64,000 nt of DNA from assembly GCA_038924905.1 (NCBI GenBank), contig JBCKUK010000004.1:1-64000 (forward strand), read 5' to 3'. A program made the position numbers and the translations under genes. Under the pieces are notes generated by a model, which had not been told where the DNA came from, searched no databases, and saw only the letters and a program-made list of their open reading frames with translations. The DNA is from JBCKUK01 sp038924905 (GTDB lineage: Bacteria; Pseudomonadota; Gammaproteobacteria; Burkholderiales; Methylophilaceae). This document shows, piece after piece, positions 26,402-35,585 of this stretch (the first letter of the stretch is position 1; each line of letters starts with the position of its first letter).

Positions 26402-26714
26402 GGGCAATTCCTCCAGATCGGTGATGAATATTCATCCACATTGGATGCTAGCTGTGAGTATCTTACTCGACCTCCCTGCAAATCATCACCCTGCTTGTCT
26501 ATTACACATTCCTGGTTGAAAACATGAAAAGCGGGAGGAAAAATTATTGGATATTTATCTGGAATCTTAAGCGCTATCCAAAGCATGTGTTTCTGTTCGT
26601 TGACTCTTATCCCATTGCTTGATAACTTTTTACAAAACTAATATGCGCATTTTTTGCAATCATTTCTCTGATGAATATGTCAAGGCACGCGCCGTGCGTA
26701 TTTTTTTAACATGC
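26402..26714. other. gap with orphan plus-strand hairpin
   Basis: No gene is seen. At 26685-26707 a GCACG-CGC-CGTGC hairpin is followed by GTATTTTTTTA, which would terminate plus-strand transcripts although no intact plus-strand gene ends nearby. Confidence 0.4.
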
Positions 26715-27854
26715 TCATGCCGGGCCTATCCCTGAAAACAGTTTTTGTTCTTTCGCCAAATCCGCCGAAGGGCGGACGTTGGCATCATGGTGCGCGGCAA
26801 AGCTAAGCATCCGATCAATACAGATGAGTGCTTTGCGGCTGATGTCCGTATCAATGTGAATCTCGTTCCTGCCAGACTCCAACACGTCGGCCAGATTTTG
26901 CAGGCCGTTCATCGCCATCCACGGACAGTGTGCGCAACTTTTGCAGGTTGCGCTATTGCCCGCCGTCGGCGCCTCAATGAAGCGTTTGCCGGGCGCGGCC
27001 ATTTTCATCTTATATAGGATGCCACTGTCGGTCGCGACAATGAACTCATCGGCATCGAGCGATTGTGCGGCCGCAATCAAGCGCGAGGTCGAGCCGACCA
27101 CGTCGGCCAGTGCCACCACGGCTTCCGGCGACTCCGGATGGACCAGCACCTTGGCGCGTGGGTGTTCGCGTTTCAATAACTCCAATTCGATTGCCTTGAA
27201 CTCATCGTGCACCAAACAGGAGCCCTGCCAGATCAACATGTCTGCGCCGGTTTTTTTCTGTATATAGTTGCCTAGATGCTTATCCGGTGCCCATAGGATT
27301 TTCTTGCCCTGCGCATGCAGGTGCGCGACAATCTGCAGACCGATAGAAGACGTCACCATCCAATCGGCGCGCGCCTTCACCGCTGCACTGGTGTTGGCAT
27401 AGACCACGACTGTACGGTCAGGATGCGCATCGCAAAATGCAGTGAACTCGTCCGCAGGACAGCCCAAATCGAGAGAGCAAGTTGCGTCGAGATCAGGCAT
27501 CAAAACACGTTTATGCGGACTGAGTATCTTCGCTGTCTCACCCATAAATTTCACGCCAACCACCACCACAGTCCTGGCTGGATGGTCGCGGCCGAAACGC
27601 GCCATCTCGAGTGAGTCCGACACGCAACCACCAGTCTCATCCGCCAACTCCTGCAAATCTGCATCCACATAATAGTGCGCGACCAGCACCGCTTGTTGTT
27701 CTTTTAGCAGGTGTTTGATGCGCACTTTGAGAGCTGCTCTTTCAGCCCGCGACAGATCTGCAGGCACGCGCGCCCAAGCATTGGCGGTGCAACTGGTGCC
27801 CAGATCCATTTGCGGACGCTCGAATTCAACGGTTTTGATGGATAGAGCATGCAT
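26715..27854 (-). CDS. nadA: quinolinate synthase
   Basis: Condenses iminoaspartate and dihydroxyacetone phosphate to quinolinate for NAD synthesis; needs a [4Fe-4S] cluster. Three cysteine regions are present: MPDLDATCSLDLGCPADEF, LIWQGSCLVHDEF and CKSCAHCPWMAMNGL. Substrate motifs are VLVAHYYVDADLQELAD and GSTSRLIAAAQ. Length is 379 aa, the normal long form. nadB and nadC are not adjacent. It is the first (rightward) of an unbroken minus-strand run that continues to iscA at 52285, with moaA upstream. Confidence 0.95.
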   Translation of the reverse strand: MHALSIKTVEFERPQMDLGTSCTANAWARVPADLSRAERAALKVRIKHLLKEQQAVLVAHYYVDADLQELADETGGCVSDSLEMARFGRDHPARTVVVVGVKFMGETAKILSPHKRVLMPDLDATCSLDLGCPADEFTAFCDAHPDRTVVVYANTSAAVKARADWMVTSSIGLQIVAHLHAQGKKILWAPDKHLGNYIQKKTGADMLIWQGSCLVHDEFKAIELELLKREHPRAKVLVHPESPEAVVALADVVGSTSRLIAAAQSLDADEFIVATDSGILYKMKMAAPGKRFIEAPTAGNSATCKSCAHCPWMAMNGLQNLADVLESGRNEIHIDTDISRKALICIDRMLSFAAHHDANVRPSADLAKEQKLFSGIGPA

Positions 27855-27970
27855 AGATAGTCCTCACTGAATAAGTCGTTTATTGGTTCACGCAACTGCT
27901 GATTATAGCGCTGATGCTGCCGAAATGAATCGGGGCGTCGGCGAAATCAGGTTTAGTGCGGATGAAAGCG

Positions 27971-29074
<1,104 letters not shown>

Positions 29075-29110
29075 GGGGGCCTTGTTGTGTGGATTGACTG
29101 CTTTTTTACA

Positions 29111-29461
29111 TCACGCGTTTGGCTGTGCTAAGCGTTGCAAATGTTCTTTGGCGATGGAATCGCCTTGTAGTGCTGCGAGACCATACCAATGAGACGCTAT
29201 GGTAATGTCCAACCTAATACCCGAGCCGTTTTCGTAAAGCTCGCCCAGGCTGCGCTGGGCCGTGACATAATTTTGTTGTGCGGCGAGCTGCATCCAATAA
29301 AAGGCGATGGCCTCGTCCTTAGGTACACCACGGCCGCGCAGGTAGCGCGTAGACAATAAACGTTGCGCGCGGGCGATGCCCTGCTGAGCATCAGCTTGTA
29401 ATACTGCCGCCGATTCTTCCAATGTCAAAAAAGTCTTCTGCTGGTTGAGTTCATCAGCCAT
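29111..29461 (-). CDS. Sel1-like repeat protein
   Basis: A 116-aa protein with two or three SLR/TPR-type repeats: AQQGIARAQRLLSTRYLRGR, EAIAFYWMQLAAQQNYVTAQ and RSLGELYENGSGIRLDITIA. No signal peptide is visible. The ATG at 29461 is preferred because AGGAG lies 8 nt upstream; an ATG at 29467 is too close to it. The start lies inside the 3' end of the SagB-like gene, so translation is coupled. Such repeats mediate protein-protein contacts; a partner role for the SagB-like enzyme is inferred only from the overlap. Confidence 0.8.
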   Translation of the reverse strand: MADELNQQKTFLTLEESAAVLQADAQQGIARAQRLLSTRYLRGRGVPKDEAIAFYWMQLAAQQNYVTAQRSLGELYENGSGIRLDITIASHWYGLAALQGDSIAKEHLQRLAQPNA

Positions 29462-31355
29462 GCTCATGGCTCCTATCGATCTCTTCGCCCTCGAAATTGT
29501 ACGCCGGCAAGGTCGTGAGCCGACTGTCTTCAACCGGGCTACCCACAGTGAAGTGGTAGAAACTTTGCCACTCGCGCGCTTCGATGCCGAAGGCCTTATG
29601 GACTGGATCGTCGAAGTAGCAGCCGATTCCAGTGGCGCGGATGCCAGCCTCTTCGGCCTCGAGGTAGAGCACTTGTCCCACCATGCCGGCCTCCCAGAAC
29701 AGGTTTCGGTAGAACCCGCTGCCATACGTCGCCAAGCTGTCCATGTAATCGGCGATCATGGTCAGGCTGAAGGCGCCAGCGCCGGCGATGTCTTGGCCGC
29801 AGGAGACGGTGGTCGCCAGCGCTCGACAGTCTCCCTCTTGGAGGAGGTACAAGGTGAGTCCTAGCGGGCAGTCGGGCACGCGGTGCCAACAAAATTCTGC
29901 ATGCATCACTCTCTTGAGGATATCAACCTTGGCTGGATCGCGGACAAGCGCGTAGATGCCAGGCGCCAAGCCGTCGACGCGGTGAACGAAGAGCCCGAGG
30001 TGGATGCGCGGTCGCCAGGGGATCGCGTCCCAGGGCATACCTCTCCGCTCTTGTGTTGGAATCAGTCGGGCGAGCATACGAAAGAATGTTGCTCGCGAGA
30101 TCGCCGTCGAGCCATCCATCGCTACTGCGCTGCGACGGCCAAGAATGGCCCTCTCCGCGGTGAGCAGGCCCTGACGGATGGGTGTCCAGAAAAGCTCATC
30201 CTCCGAGGGAAAGCCGGAGAAATCCTCCTTGATAGACGAACTTTCGCATCGTCGTGTCGCCTGCGCAACGGCGTCGATCACAGGCCACTCGACGCTGTGT
30301 TCTGGGCTCAGCGTGTTGGCCCTGCCCTGCCAAAGCACGCCACCGCCATGCACCGTCAGCGGCTTATTCCAATTCCATTTCATCGGTGACACTGCGTTGG
30401 CTTCCTCGCTCGCTCCTAGCCGTGCTAAATGCACTGTCCTCGTCGCTCGCTCGTCGCCGCCTTGTTTCACCTTCGAAATGGAATTGGAATTTGATTCAGT
30501 CGGAAGAGATGCTGGTAAATCCGGTGAAATCAACACGAGTAGATCAGCCTCCTCGCGCTCCGCCGCCGCGAAATCCTCATCGCGGTCAAGCCCAAGGAGG
30601 CTGGAGAGGGTGCTATCACTGACGCTGTCGAGGAGCACCAATCTCCAGCCGAGCGCCGCTGCCGCGATACGCAGGCTGGCAAGCGCGTGTCCAACGTCGT
30701 GCTGGCAGTAACGGAACGCGCGCTCACCGTACTTCCAGGCTTCTCGCCAATGAACCGATGACAGACCCACAAAGAAGGAACCCTCAGGGAAAGACTCAGT
30801 CAGCTCGGTCCACCGCGCAGCCTCGAGCACCGCTCGCCGTTCAAGAGCGTGCTCCCTTGGCGCATAGTGGTAAACGGCGGCCGCATCGCCGATCTGGTCG
30901 ATCGCAGGAAGTATGGCATAGCCCTCGGTCGGATGAAGATTCCCGCTCGACGGATTTGCGCGCAACGGCCACGTGGTATCACCGACTTGCTTCCATGCCG
31001 TCAGCGACAGTGCATACCGGAAAAAGAGCGAGACCGACGCCAACGACAGTGGCATCGGCGGCACGCTCGCGCTCGCATAGAGCTGCCAATAGGGCAGCGG
31101 GTGGCCCACTTTAGGCAGAGGGAGGCGAACCAGATCCGCTCCCGCGTAGCGCCGAAACGGATCGGGCTGCGTCGCCCAGTCCATGTAGCCAAGCGCGGCG
31201 GCGTAGCGGTGGAAGTGATGTTTTGTCCGCTCGTGGTAGGCGACGACCACCTCTTCGGCAGAGGCCTCTCCCTCAAGAAGGCTAGCTCGTTCCAGCGTAC
31301 CTGGCTCCCCCGATAAGGGTGAAAGACGATGGGACGTCATGGCAATCTTCGTCAT
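29454..31355 (-). CDS. two-domain SagB/ThcOx-type nitroreductase
   Basis: About 633 aa with two tandem nitroreductase-fold FMN domains. Domain 1 spans roughly residues 80-285 (TWPLRANPSSGNLHPTEGYA, then FRYCQHDVGHALASLRIAAA). Domain 2 spans about 350-620 (ILGRRSAVAMDGSTAISRAT, TVSCGQDIAGAGAFSLTMIA, YRNLFWEAGMVGQVLYLEAE). The linker, residues about 288-329, is encoded by an inserted palindromic element (30366-30490). SagB-type enzymes oxidise azolines in peptide toxins, but no YcaO, leader peptide or transporter is nearby, so the substrate is unknown. Start at the ATG at 31355 or 31340; the frame continues upstream without homology and over the neighbouring nuclease gene. Confidence 0.8.
   Translation of the reverse strand: MTKIAMTSHRLSPLSGEPGTLERASLLEGEASAEEVVVAYHERTKHHFHRYAAALGYMDWATQPDPFRRYAGADLVRLPLPKVGHPLPYWQLYASASVPPMPLSLASVSLFFRYALSLTAWKQVGDTTWPLRANPSSGNLHPTEGYAILPAIDQIGDAAAVYHYAPREHALERRAVLEAARWTELTESFPEGSFFVGLSSVHWREAWKYGERAFRYCQHDVGHALASLRIAAAALGWRLVLLDSVSDSTLSSLLGLDRDEDFAAAEREEADLLVLISPDLPASLPTESNSNSISKVKQGGDERATRTVHLARLGASEEANAVSPMKWNWNKPLTVHGGGVLWQGRANTLSPEHSVEWPVIDAVAQATRRCESSSIKEDFSGFPSEDELFWTPIRQGLLTAERAILGRRSAVAMDGSTAISRATFFRMLARLIPTQERRGMPWDAIPWRPRIHLGLFVHRVDGLAPGIYALVRDPAKVDILKRVMHAEFCWHRVPDCPLGLTLYLLQEGDCRALATTVSCGQDIAGAGAFSLTMIADYMDSLATYGSGFYRNLFWEAGMVGQVLYLEAEEAGIRATGIGCYFDDPVHKAFGIEAREWQSFYHFTVGSPVEDSRLTTLPAYNFEGEEIDRSHEHG
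30366..30490. repeat. 125-bp palindromic element inside the SagB-like gene
   Basis: A 16-bp perfect inverted repeat, ATTCCAATTCCATTTC (30366-30381) with GAAATGGAATTGGAAT (30475-30490), extends imperfectly inward (GGTGA/TCACC). It lies in the interdomain linker and keeps the frame open. Confidence 0.8.
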
Positions 31356-31485
31356 GCTGTGCAGCACTCGATGAGCGCCTGCGCGCTCGTCACCGGCGCG
31401 TCGCAGTAGCGAGTTTCGTTCTTGACCATAGTGCCGAACCTCCCAGGGCCTAACACTCGGCTGCAACCCTTTGTTAGCCATCCGT

Positions 31486-31836
31486 TTATCCAATGGTAGC
31501 AAGGATGTACTCCATCTTGCGCTGTTTGCACCACATCTCGGCCGCCTTGCGCTTACGCTGCACGTCGTTGGAGTCAAGACGGCTCGGGTCCTTTACTTCG
31601 ATGACGACCCTGCCGCCATCTTCGTATTCCACGAGGAAGTCGGGCACATATCGCCGCTGGTGCTTCTGGCCGTCAATCCAGGGGATGGTGATGCCGTGTC
31701 GCTTCATCCACTTCACTACATGCGGATCGCGCTCCAGACGGTCCATCATCCGCCGTTCGAGATCGCTCTGGTACTTCTCGAAGTTCCAGGGGCTCTTCTT
31801 CGGATTTGCGTACTGGCCGTGTATGCTAATTGCCAT
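31486..31836 (-). CDS. PD-(D/E)XK nuclease, TnsA N-terminal-like
   Basis: A 116-aa single-domain protein. The predicted active site is Glu27 (SDLERRM), Asp66 in RYVPDFLVEY, then Glu80-Val-Lys82 in RVVIEVKDPSRL, the D...ExK arrangement of TnsA-like and restriction-type nucleases. No TnsB, TnsC or methyltransferase lies nearby. It could be a solitary nuclease or a remnant of a lost element. It precedes the SagB-like gene by about 130 bp on the same strand. Function unknown. Confidence 0.65.
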   Translation of the reverse strand: MAISIHGQYANPKKSPWNFEKYQSDLERRMMDRLERDPHVVKWMKRHGITIPWIDGQKHQRRYVPDFLVEYEDGGRVVIEVKDPSRLDSNDVQRKRKAAEMWCKQRKMEYILATIG

Positions 31837-32118
31837 ATTCGATAATCCCCGCTATCAAACCTGGGATGGCTCCGACCTTGGTCTTCACTTGCCGGAGCAT
31901 TTTCCACGCGAAATCCACCTCCGCCCGTCCCCTAACCCAAGCGAAGAGCCGTTGAGGAACTGCGCCCGGACGTGGTGCAGTAACTGTAATGGTCTAACAA
32001 TCTGCCACACAAGCTAAGAGGTTTTGTTGCTGTTTTTGCTGATACTTTAGCTCGAACGCTACAGGCGGCTGTCAACGGCGTGGTTTCGGTTGTCATAGCG
32101 ATTGTCCAGAGACATTAT
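31837..32118. other. gap containing a relic of the lipA 5' end
   Basis: No gene is seen in 31837-32118. Positions 32065-32096 are identical over 32 bp to 42123-42154, the first codons of lipA, in the same orientation. The match ends within a few bases beyond the start codon. Confidence 0.8.
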
Positions 32119-32400
32119 TCATTTGCTGCTGGGTTTCACATACCCTGCAGCCACATCGGCGCCGGCGCCAAAAAAATATGCGTCCATTTGTTTGGCAAGA
32201 TATTTTCGCGCGGCGGAATCGGCGAGATTCAGCCGGTTTTCATTCACCAGCATCTTCTGATGCTCAAGCCACGCTCTCCATGCTCCCCTGGACACGTTTT
32301 CAAAAATCCGCTTGCCGAGTTCCCCCGGATACGGCGGAAAATCAAACCCCTCGGCTTCACGCCAGAGTTTTATGCAATTCACTGTTCTAGGCATAGGCAT
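32119..32400 (-). CDS. yggX: Fe(II)-trafficking / oxidative protection protein YggX
   Basis: Small cytoplasmic protein that protects Fe-S clusters from oxidation in enterics. Matches E. coli YggX: VNCIKLWREAEGFDFPPYPG, ELGKRIFENVSRGAWRAWLE, MLVNENRLNLADSAARKYL. The conserved Cys near residue 9 is kept. Length is 93 aa, normal. AGGAG lies 8 nt before the ATG at 32400. In many proteobacteria yggX sits next to mutY; here it stands among Fe-S genes. Confidence 0.93.
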   Translation of the reverse strand: MPMPRTVNCIKLWREAEGFDFPPYPGELGKRIFENVSRGAWRAWLEHQKMLVNENRLNLADSAARKYLAKQMDAYFFGAGADVAAGYVKPSSK

Positions 32401-32647
32401 TTCAACGCTCCTCTCAAGAAAATCTAGGACCCAACTAGTTGCGCATCAACATGAGTTAGATGTTGCATCCCGGCCAAATCATTGCGCTGCCGCCGGAAGG
32501 TGCGGGCTCTGCCTGAGCTTCATCTTCGCGCACGACATGTCGCCGGACACGCTTGAATCCAGTCTGCGATAAGCGCACCAGCGGCTCGTGTTCGAAATCC
32601 GGACGGATATTCCGGTGAATCAGGCGAATTCCTCCATGTAAACTCGG

Positions 32648-32878
32648 CTACTCCGCCGGTGTGCGCAGGTCGGGATAATTCTCTTTCACTTCGTGACGGT
32701 TTCCTTCCGCGTCGTACCAGTAAAGCTTATCGGGCTCTTCGGTCTTTGCGGTGGTTTTGTGAGTGCTGTCACAAAACGGCTGGTTCTTCGACAACCCACA
32801 GCCGCATATGTACTTAGTTTCCTCGCCCACTGTCACCGGATACGGACCTGTCCGGGTTCTTTTGACGATCCTTGCCAT
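32648..32878 (-). CDS. CDGSH-type iron-sulfur protein
   Basis: A 76-aa soluble protein with the CDGSH 2Fe-2S signature: ICGCGLSKNQPFCDSTHK, giving the three Cys and one His ligands. No membrane segment, unlike mitoNEET. The family is thought to transfer or sense clusters or electrons; the specific role is unknown. It lies between yggX and a peroxiredoxin gene, which fits an oxidative or iron stress setting. The gap to the next gene (32879-33165) holds no recognisable feature. Confidence 0.92.
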   Translation of the reverse strand: MARIVKRTRTGPYPVTVGEETKYICGCGLSKNQPFCDSTHKTTAKTEEPDKLYWYDAEGNRHEVKENYPDLRTPAE

Positions 32879-33165
32879 GAGCTATCCTTGAAAATTGTGT
32901 ATGCGATGAATTGAGACGGTGGCGTATCTTTGATGGTTCTTCCGGAATCATCAACCTTTCGGAAAAAAAGAATGCGCCGTGAGTAACGATAACGTTTTTT
33001 TCGTTGAAGAATCCAGTGGTAGCCTCTTCCATTCGGAATCCGTTTAGTTAGTTGTTCAAGCAAACTGGGCGCTGAAAAAATCACCGCGAGAACGAGTAAA
33101 GGTCACCTCGATGTTGAAGTTCCCGCCGCCGTTGACTGCCGCCCGGAAATTTGAGCCTCGTGCGT

Positions 33166-33807
33166 TCACTTCAGGTCTGGCTGCGGCGTGATGCGCAGGT
33201 AGGGTTTGACGACCGTGTAGCCCTTCGGGAATTTTTGCTTCAATACTTCCGGGTCCTGCAGTGACGGCACAATAATGACGTCATCACCGACGTTCCAGTT
33301 TGCTGGCGTGGCGACGCTGTAGCCGTCGGTCAGCTGCAGCGAATCAATCACACGCAGAATTTCGTTGAAGTTGCGTCCCGTGCTGGCCGGGTAAGTAATG
33401 GTCGCGCGTATCTTCTTTTTCGGATCAATGAAGAACACCGAGCGCACCGTCAGGGTGTCGTTGGCGTTTGGATGAATCATATCGTAGAGGTCCGAGACGG
33501 TGTGATCCGGATCAGCCAGCACCGGAAAATCGACGTTGGTGTTTTGCGTCTCGTTGATGTCATTGACCCACAGGGAATGCGAGTCGAGCGCGTCAACGCT
33601 GACGGCCAACACCTTGACGTTGCGGCGCGCGAACTCATCCTTGAGTTTGGCGGTCGCGCCCAGCTCGGTAGTGCAAACTGGCGTGAAGTCTTTCGGATGC
33701 GAGAACAACAGGCCCCAACTGGTGCCGAGCCAAGCGTGAAAATCAATGTCGCCAGCCGTCGATTTCTGAACAAAATTTGGTGCGATGTCGCCTAAATGCA
33801 ATGCCAT
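33166..33807 (-). CDS. 1-Cys peroxiredoxin (Prx6 type)
   Basis: Thiol peroxidase of 213 aa. The peroxidatic Cys is in HPKDFTPVCTTELG, near residue 45. The long C-terminal extension (PANWNVGDDVIIVPSLQDPE and following) is characteristic of the Prx6/1-Cys class. Supporting blocks are FPVLADPDHTVSDLYDMIHP and RSVFFIDPKKKIRATITYPA. It lies 48 bp after cysI on the same strand and may be the last gene of the mrp-nfu-cysJ-cysI run. Confidence 0.94.
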   Translation of the reverse strand: MALHLGDIAPNFVQKSTAGDIDFHAWLGTSWGLLFSHPKDFTPVCTTELGATAKLKDEFARRNVKVLAVSVDALDSHSLWVNDINETQNTNVDFPVLADPDHTVSDLYDMIHPNANDTLTVRSVFFIDPKKKIRATITYPASTGRNFNEILRVIDSLQLTDGYSVATPANWNVGDDVIIVPSLQDPEVLKQKFPKGYTVVKPYLRITPQPDLK

Positions 33808-33855
33808 GATGGTTCTCCTTGGTAATTCTGAACAGGAAGTTCAGCGTTTTAAAGT

Positions 33856-35565
33856 TTAGCGGCGGGCGCCCGTGTCCTTATGGAAATCGGCGCCGTTCAC
33901 GGTCGCGGCGATAAAGTCCGCGCGGATGACGTAATCACCGAAGTGTTCGCCGTCCCGGCGCTCGCTCTTGTAAGCGGCGAAGATCGGATCGAGGTTCGCG
34001 ATGATCGCGCCGTGGTCGAGATCCGCAGCGTAGAGCTTGGAAAGTCGCGAGCCGTCGAAGGCGGCACCCAGATAGAGGTTATAGAGGCCGGGGCCTTTCC
34101 CGACCAAGCCGATCTCGGCGACATAAGGCCGGGAGCAGCCGTTGGGACAGCCGGTCATGCGGATGACGATTTCGGCCTCGGCCAGCCCGTGCGCGGCCAG
34201 ACGCTCTTCCAGCGCGGTGACGAGGTCGGGCAGATAGCGTTCGCTTTCGGCGAGCGCGAGCCCGCAGGTCGGCAGCGCGACGCAGGCCATCGCATTGCGC
34301 CGCAGAGCCGAGGCGCCAGTCGTGAGGCCATGCTCGGCCACCAGCGCCTCGATGGACTTGCGCTTGTCCTTCGGCACGTTGGCGATGATCAGATTCTGGT
34401 TGGCGGTGAGGCGAAAATCGCCGTCATGTACCTCGGCGATCCGGCGCAGGCCGGTGAGCCATTGCACGCCGCCCGGCACATCCTTGACACGGCCGTTCTC
34501 GATGAAGAGCGTCAGATGCGCGCACCCATTGTCGCTTTCGGTCCAGCCGTAGCGGTCGCCGGTCGAGGTGAAGGTGAACGGCTTGGCTGCCGCCAGCTTG
34601 ACGCCACTGCGCTGCTCGACCTCGGCACGGAAGGCATCGAGACCGCGATCCTCGATCGTGTATTTCAGGCGCGCATGTTTGCGGTTGACGCGGTCGCCCC
34701 AGTCGCGCTGTACGGTGACCACGGCTTCGGCCACGGCAATAGCCTGGTCCGCTCGGCAATAGCCCATGACGTCGGCCATTCGGGGATAAGTCTCCGGCTC
34801 GCCATGCGTCATGGCCATACCACCGCCGACGGTGACGTTATAGCCATCGATCTCATGCTGGTTGTCGAGGATGGCGATGAAGCCGAGGTCATGCGCATAG
34901 ACGTCGACGTCGTTCGACGGAGGCACGGCGATGACGATCTTGAACTTGCGCGGCAGGTAGGTTTTGCCGTAGATCGGCTCGACGACCTCTTCCTCGCCAC
35001 CGGCGATGCGCTCGCCATCGAGCCAGATCTCGCGATAGGCCGGCGTGCGCGGCAACAGATGGTCGGACAGGGCACGGGCGAGCGCGAGCGAAGCGGCGTG
35101 GGCGCGTGACTGATAGGGGTTCGGATTGCACAGCACGTTGCGGTTGACGTCACCGCATGCCGCAAGGGTCGTCAGCAGCGCTGCGTCAATCTCGCGCATC
35201 GTCGCTTTCAGGTTCGATTTGATGATGCCGTGCAACTGGAACGTCTGCCGTGTGGTCAGGCGCATCGTGCCGTTGCCGTAGGTGCGCACGATGTGATCGA
35301 GGTTGATAAATTGCCCCGGCGTGCACACGCCGCCTGGCACACGCAAGCGGATCATGAAGGAGAAGGCCTTCTCCATTTTCTTGCGCACGCGCTCGGCGCG
35401 CAGATCGCGGTCGTCTTGCAGGTACATGCCATGGAACTTCACCAGCTGCGCATCATCCTCGATGATCCCGCCAGTGATCTCCTCGCGCAGGCCTTCGGCG
35501 AGTGTGCCGCGCAGATACGCGCTCGCTTCCTTGATGCGCTCATTGCGTGAAAGTTCTTTGGTCAT
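33856..35565 (-). CDS. cysI: sulfite reductase hemoprotein beta subunit
   Basis: Reduces sulfite to sulfide at a siroheme-[4Fe-4S] centre. Cluster cysteines are in VALPTCGLALAESERYLPD and MTGCPNGCSRPYVAEIGLVG. The sulfite-binding region is RLTTRQTFQLHGIIKSNLK. Length is 569 aa, normal. It follows cysJ by 20 bp, so the two form the NADPH-dependent enzyme. The pair is GC-rich and placed in an Fe-S gene set rather than with cysH, cysD or cysN, so the electron and sulfide supply may serve cluster building. Confidence 0.95.
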   Translation of the reverse strand: MTKELSRNERIKEASAYLRGTLAEGLREEITGGIIEDDAQLVKFHGMYLQDDRDLRAERVRKKMEKAFSFMIRLRVPGGVCTPGQFINLDHIVRTYGNGTMRLTTRQTFQLHGIIKSNLKATMREIDAALLTTLAACGDVNRNVLCNPNPYQSRAHAASLALARALSDHLLPRTPAYREIWLDGERIAGGEEEVVEPIYGKTYLPRKFKIVIAVPPSNDVDVYAHDLGFIAILDNQHEIDGYNVTVGGGMAMTHGEPETYPRMADVMGYCRADQAIAVAEAVVTVQRDWGDRVNRKHARLKYTIEDRGLDAFRAEVEQRSGVKLAAAKPFTFTSTGDRYGWTESDNGCAHLTLFIENGRVKDVPGGVQWLTGLRRIAEVHDGDFRLTANQNLIIANVPKDKRKSIEALVAEHGLTTGASALRRNAMACVALPTCGLALAESERYLPDLVTALEERLAAHGLAEAEIVIRMTGCPNGCSRPYVAEIGLVGKGPGLYNLYLGAAFDGSRLSKLYAADLDHGAIIANLDPIFAAYKSERRDGEHFGDYVIRADFIAATVNGADFHKDTGARR

Positions 35566-35585
35566 GTGGACTCCGTATGAACTAT

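Noticed and set aside
29454..31355. Azoline-peptide toxin (TOMM) gene cluster
   Set aside because: Only the SagB-type oxidase is present; no YcaO cyclodehydratase, precursor peptide or exporter was found nearby.
31486..31836. Tn7-like transposon
   Set aside because: No TnsB, TnsC or TnsD homologue and no transposon ends were seen.
33880..35109. 409-codon open frame opposite cysI
   Set aside because: cysI is fully supported by its cluster motifs; the opposite frame is a composition artefact.
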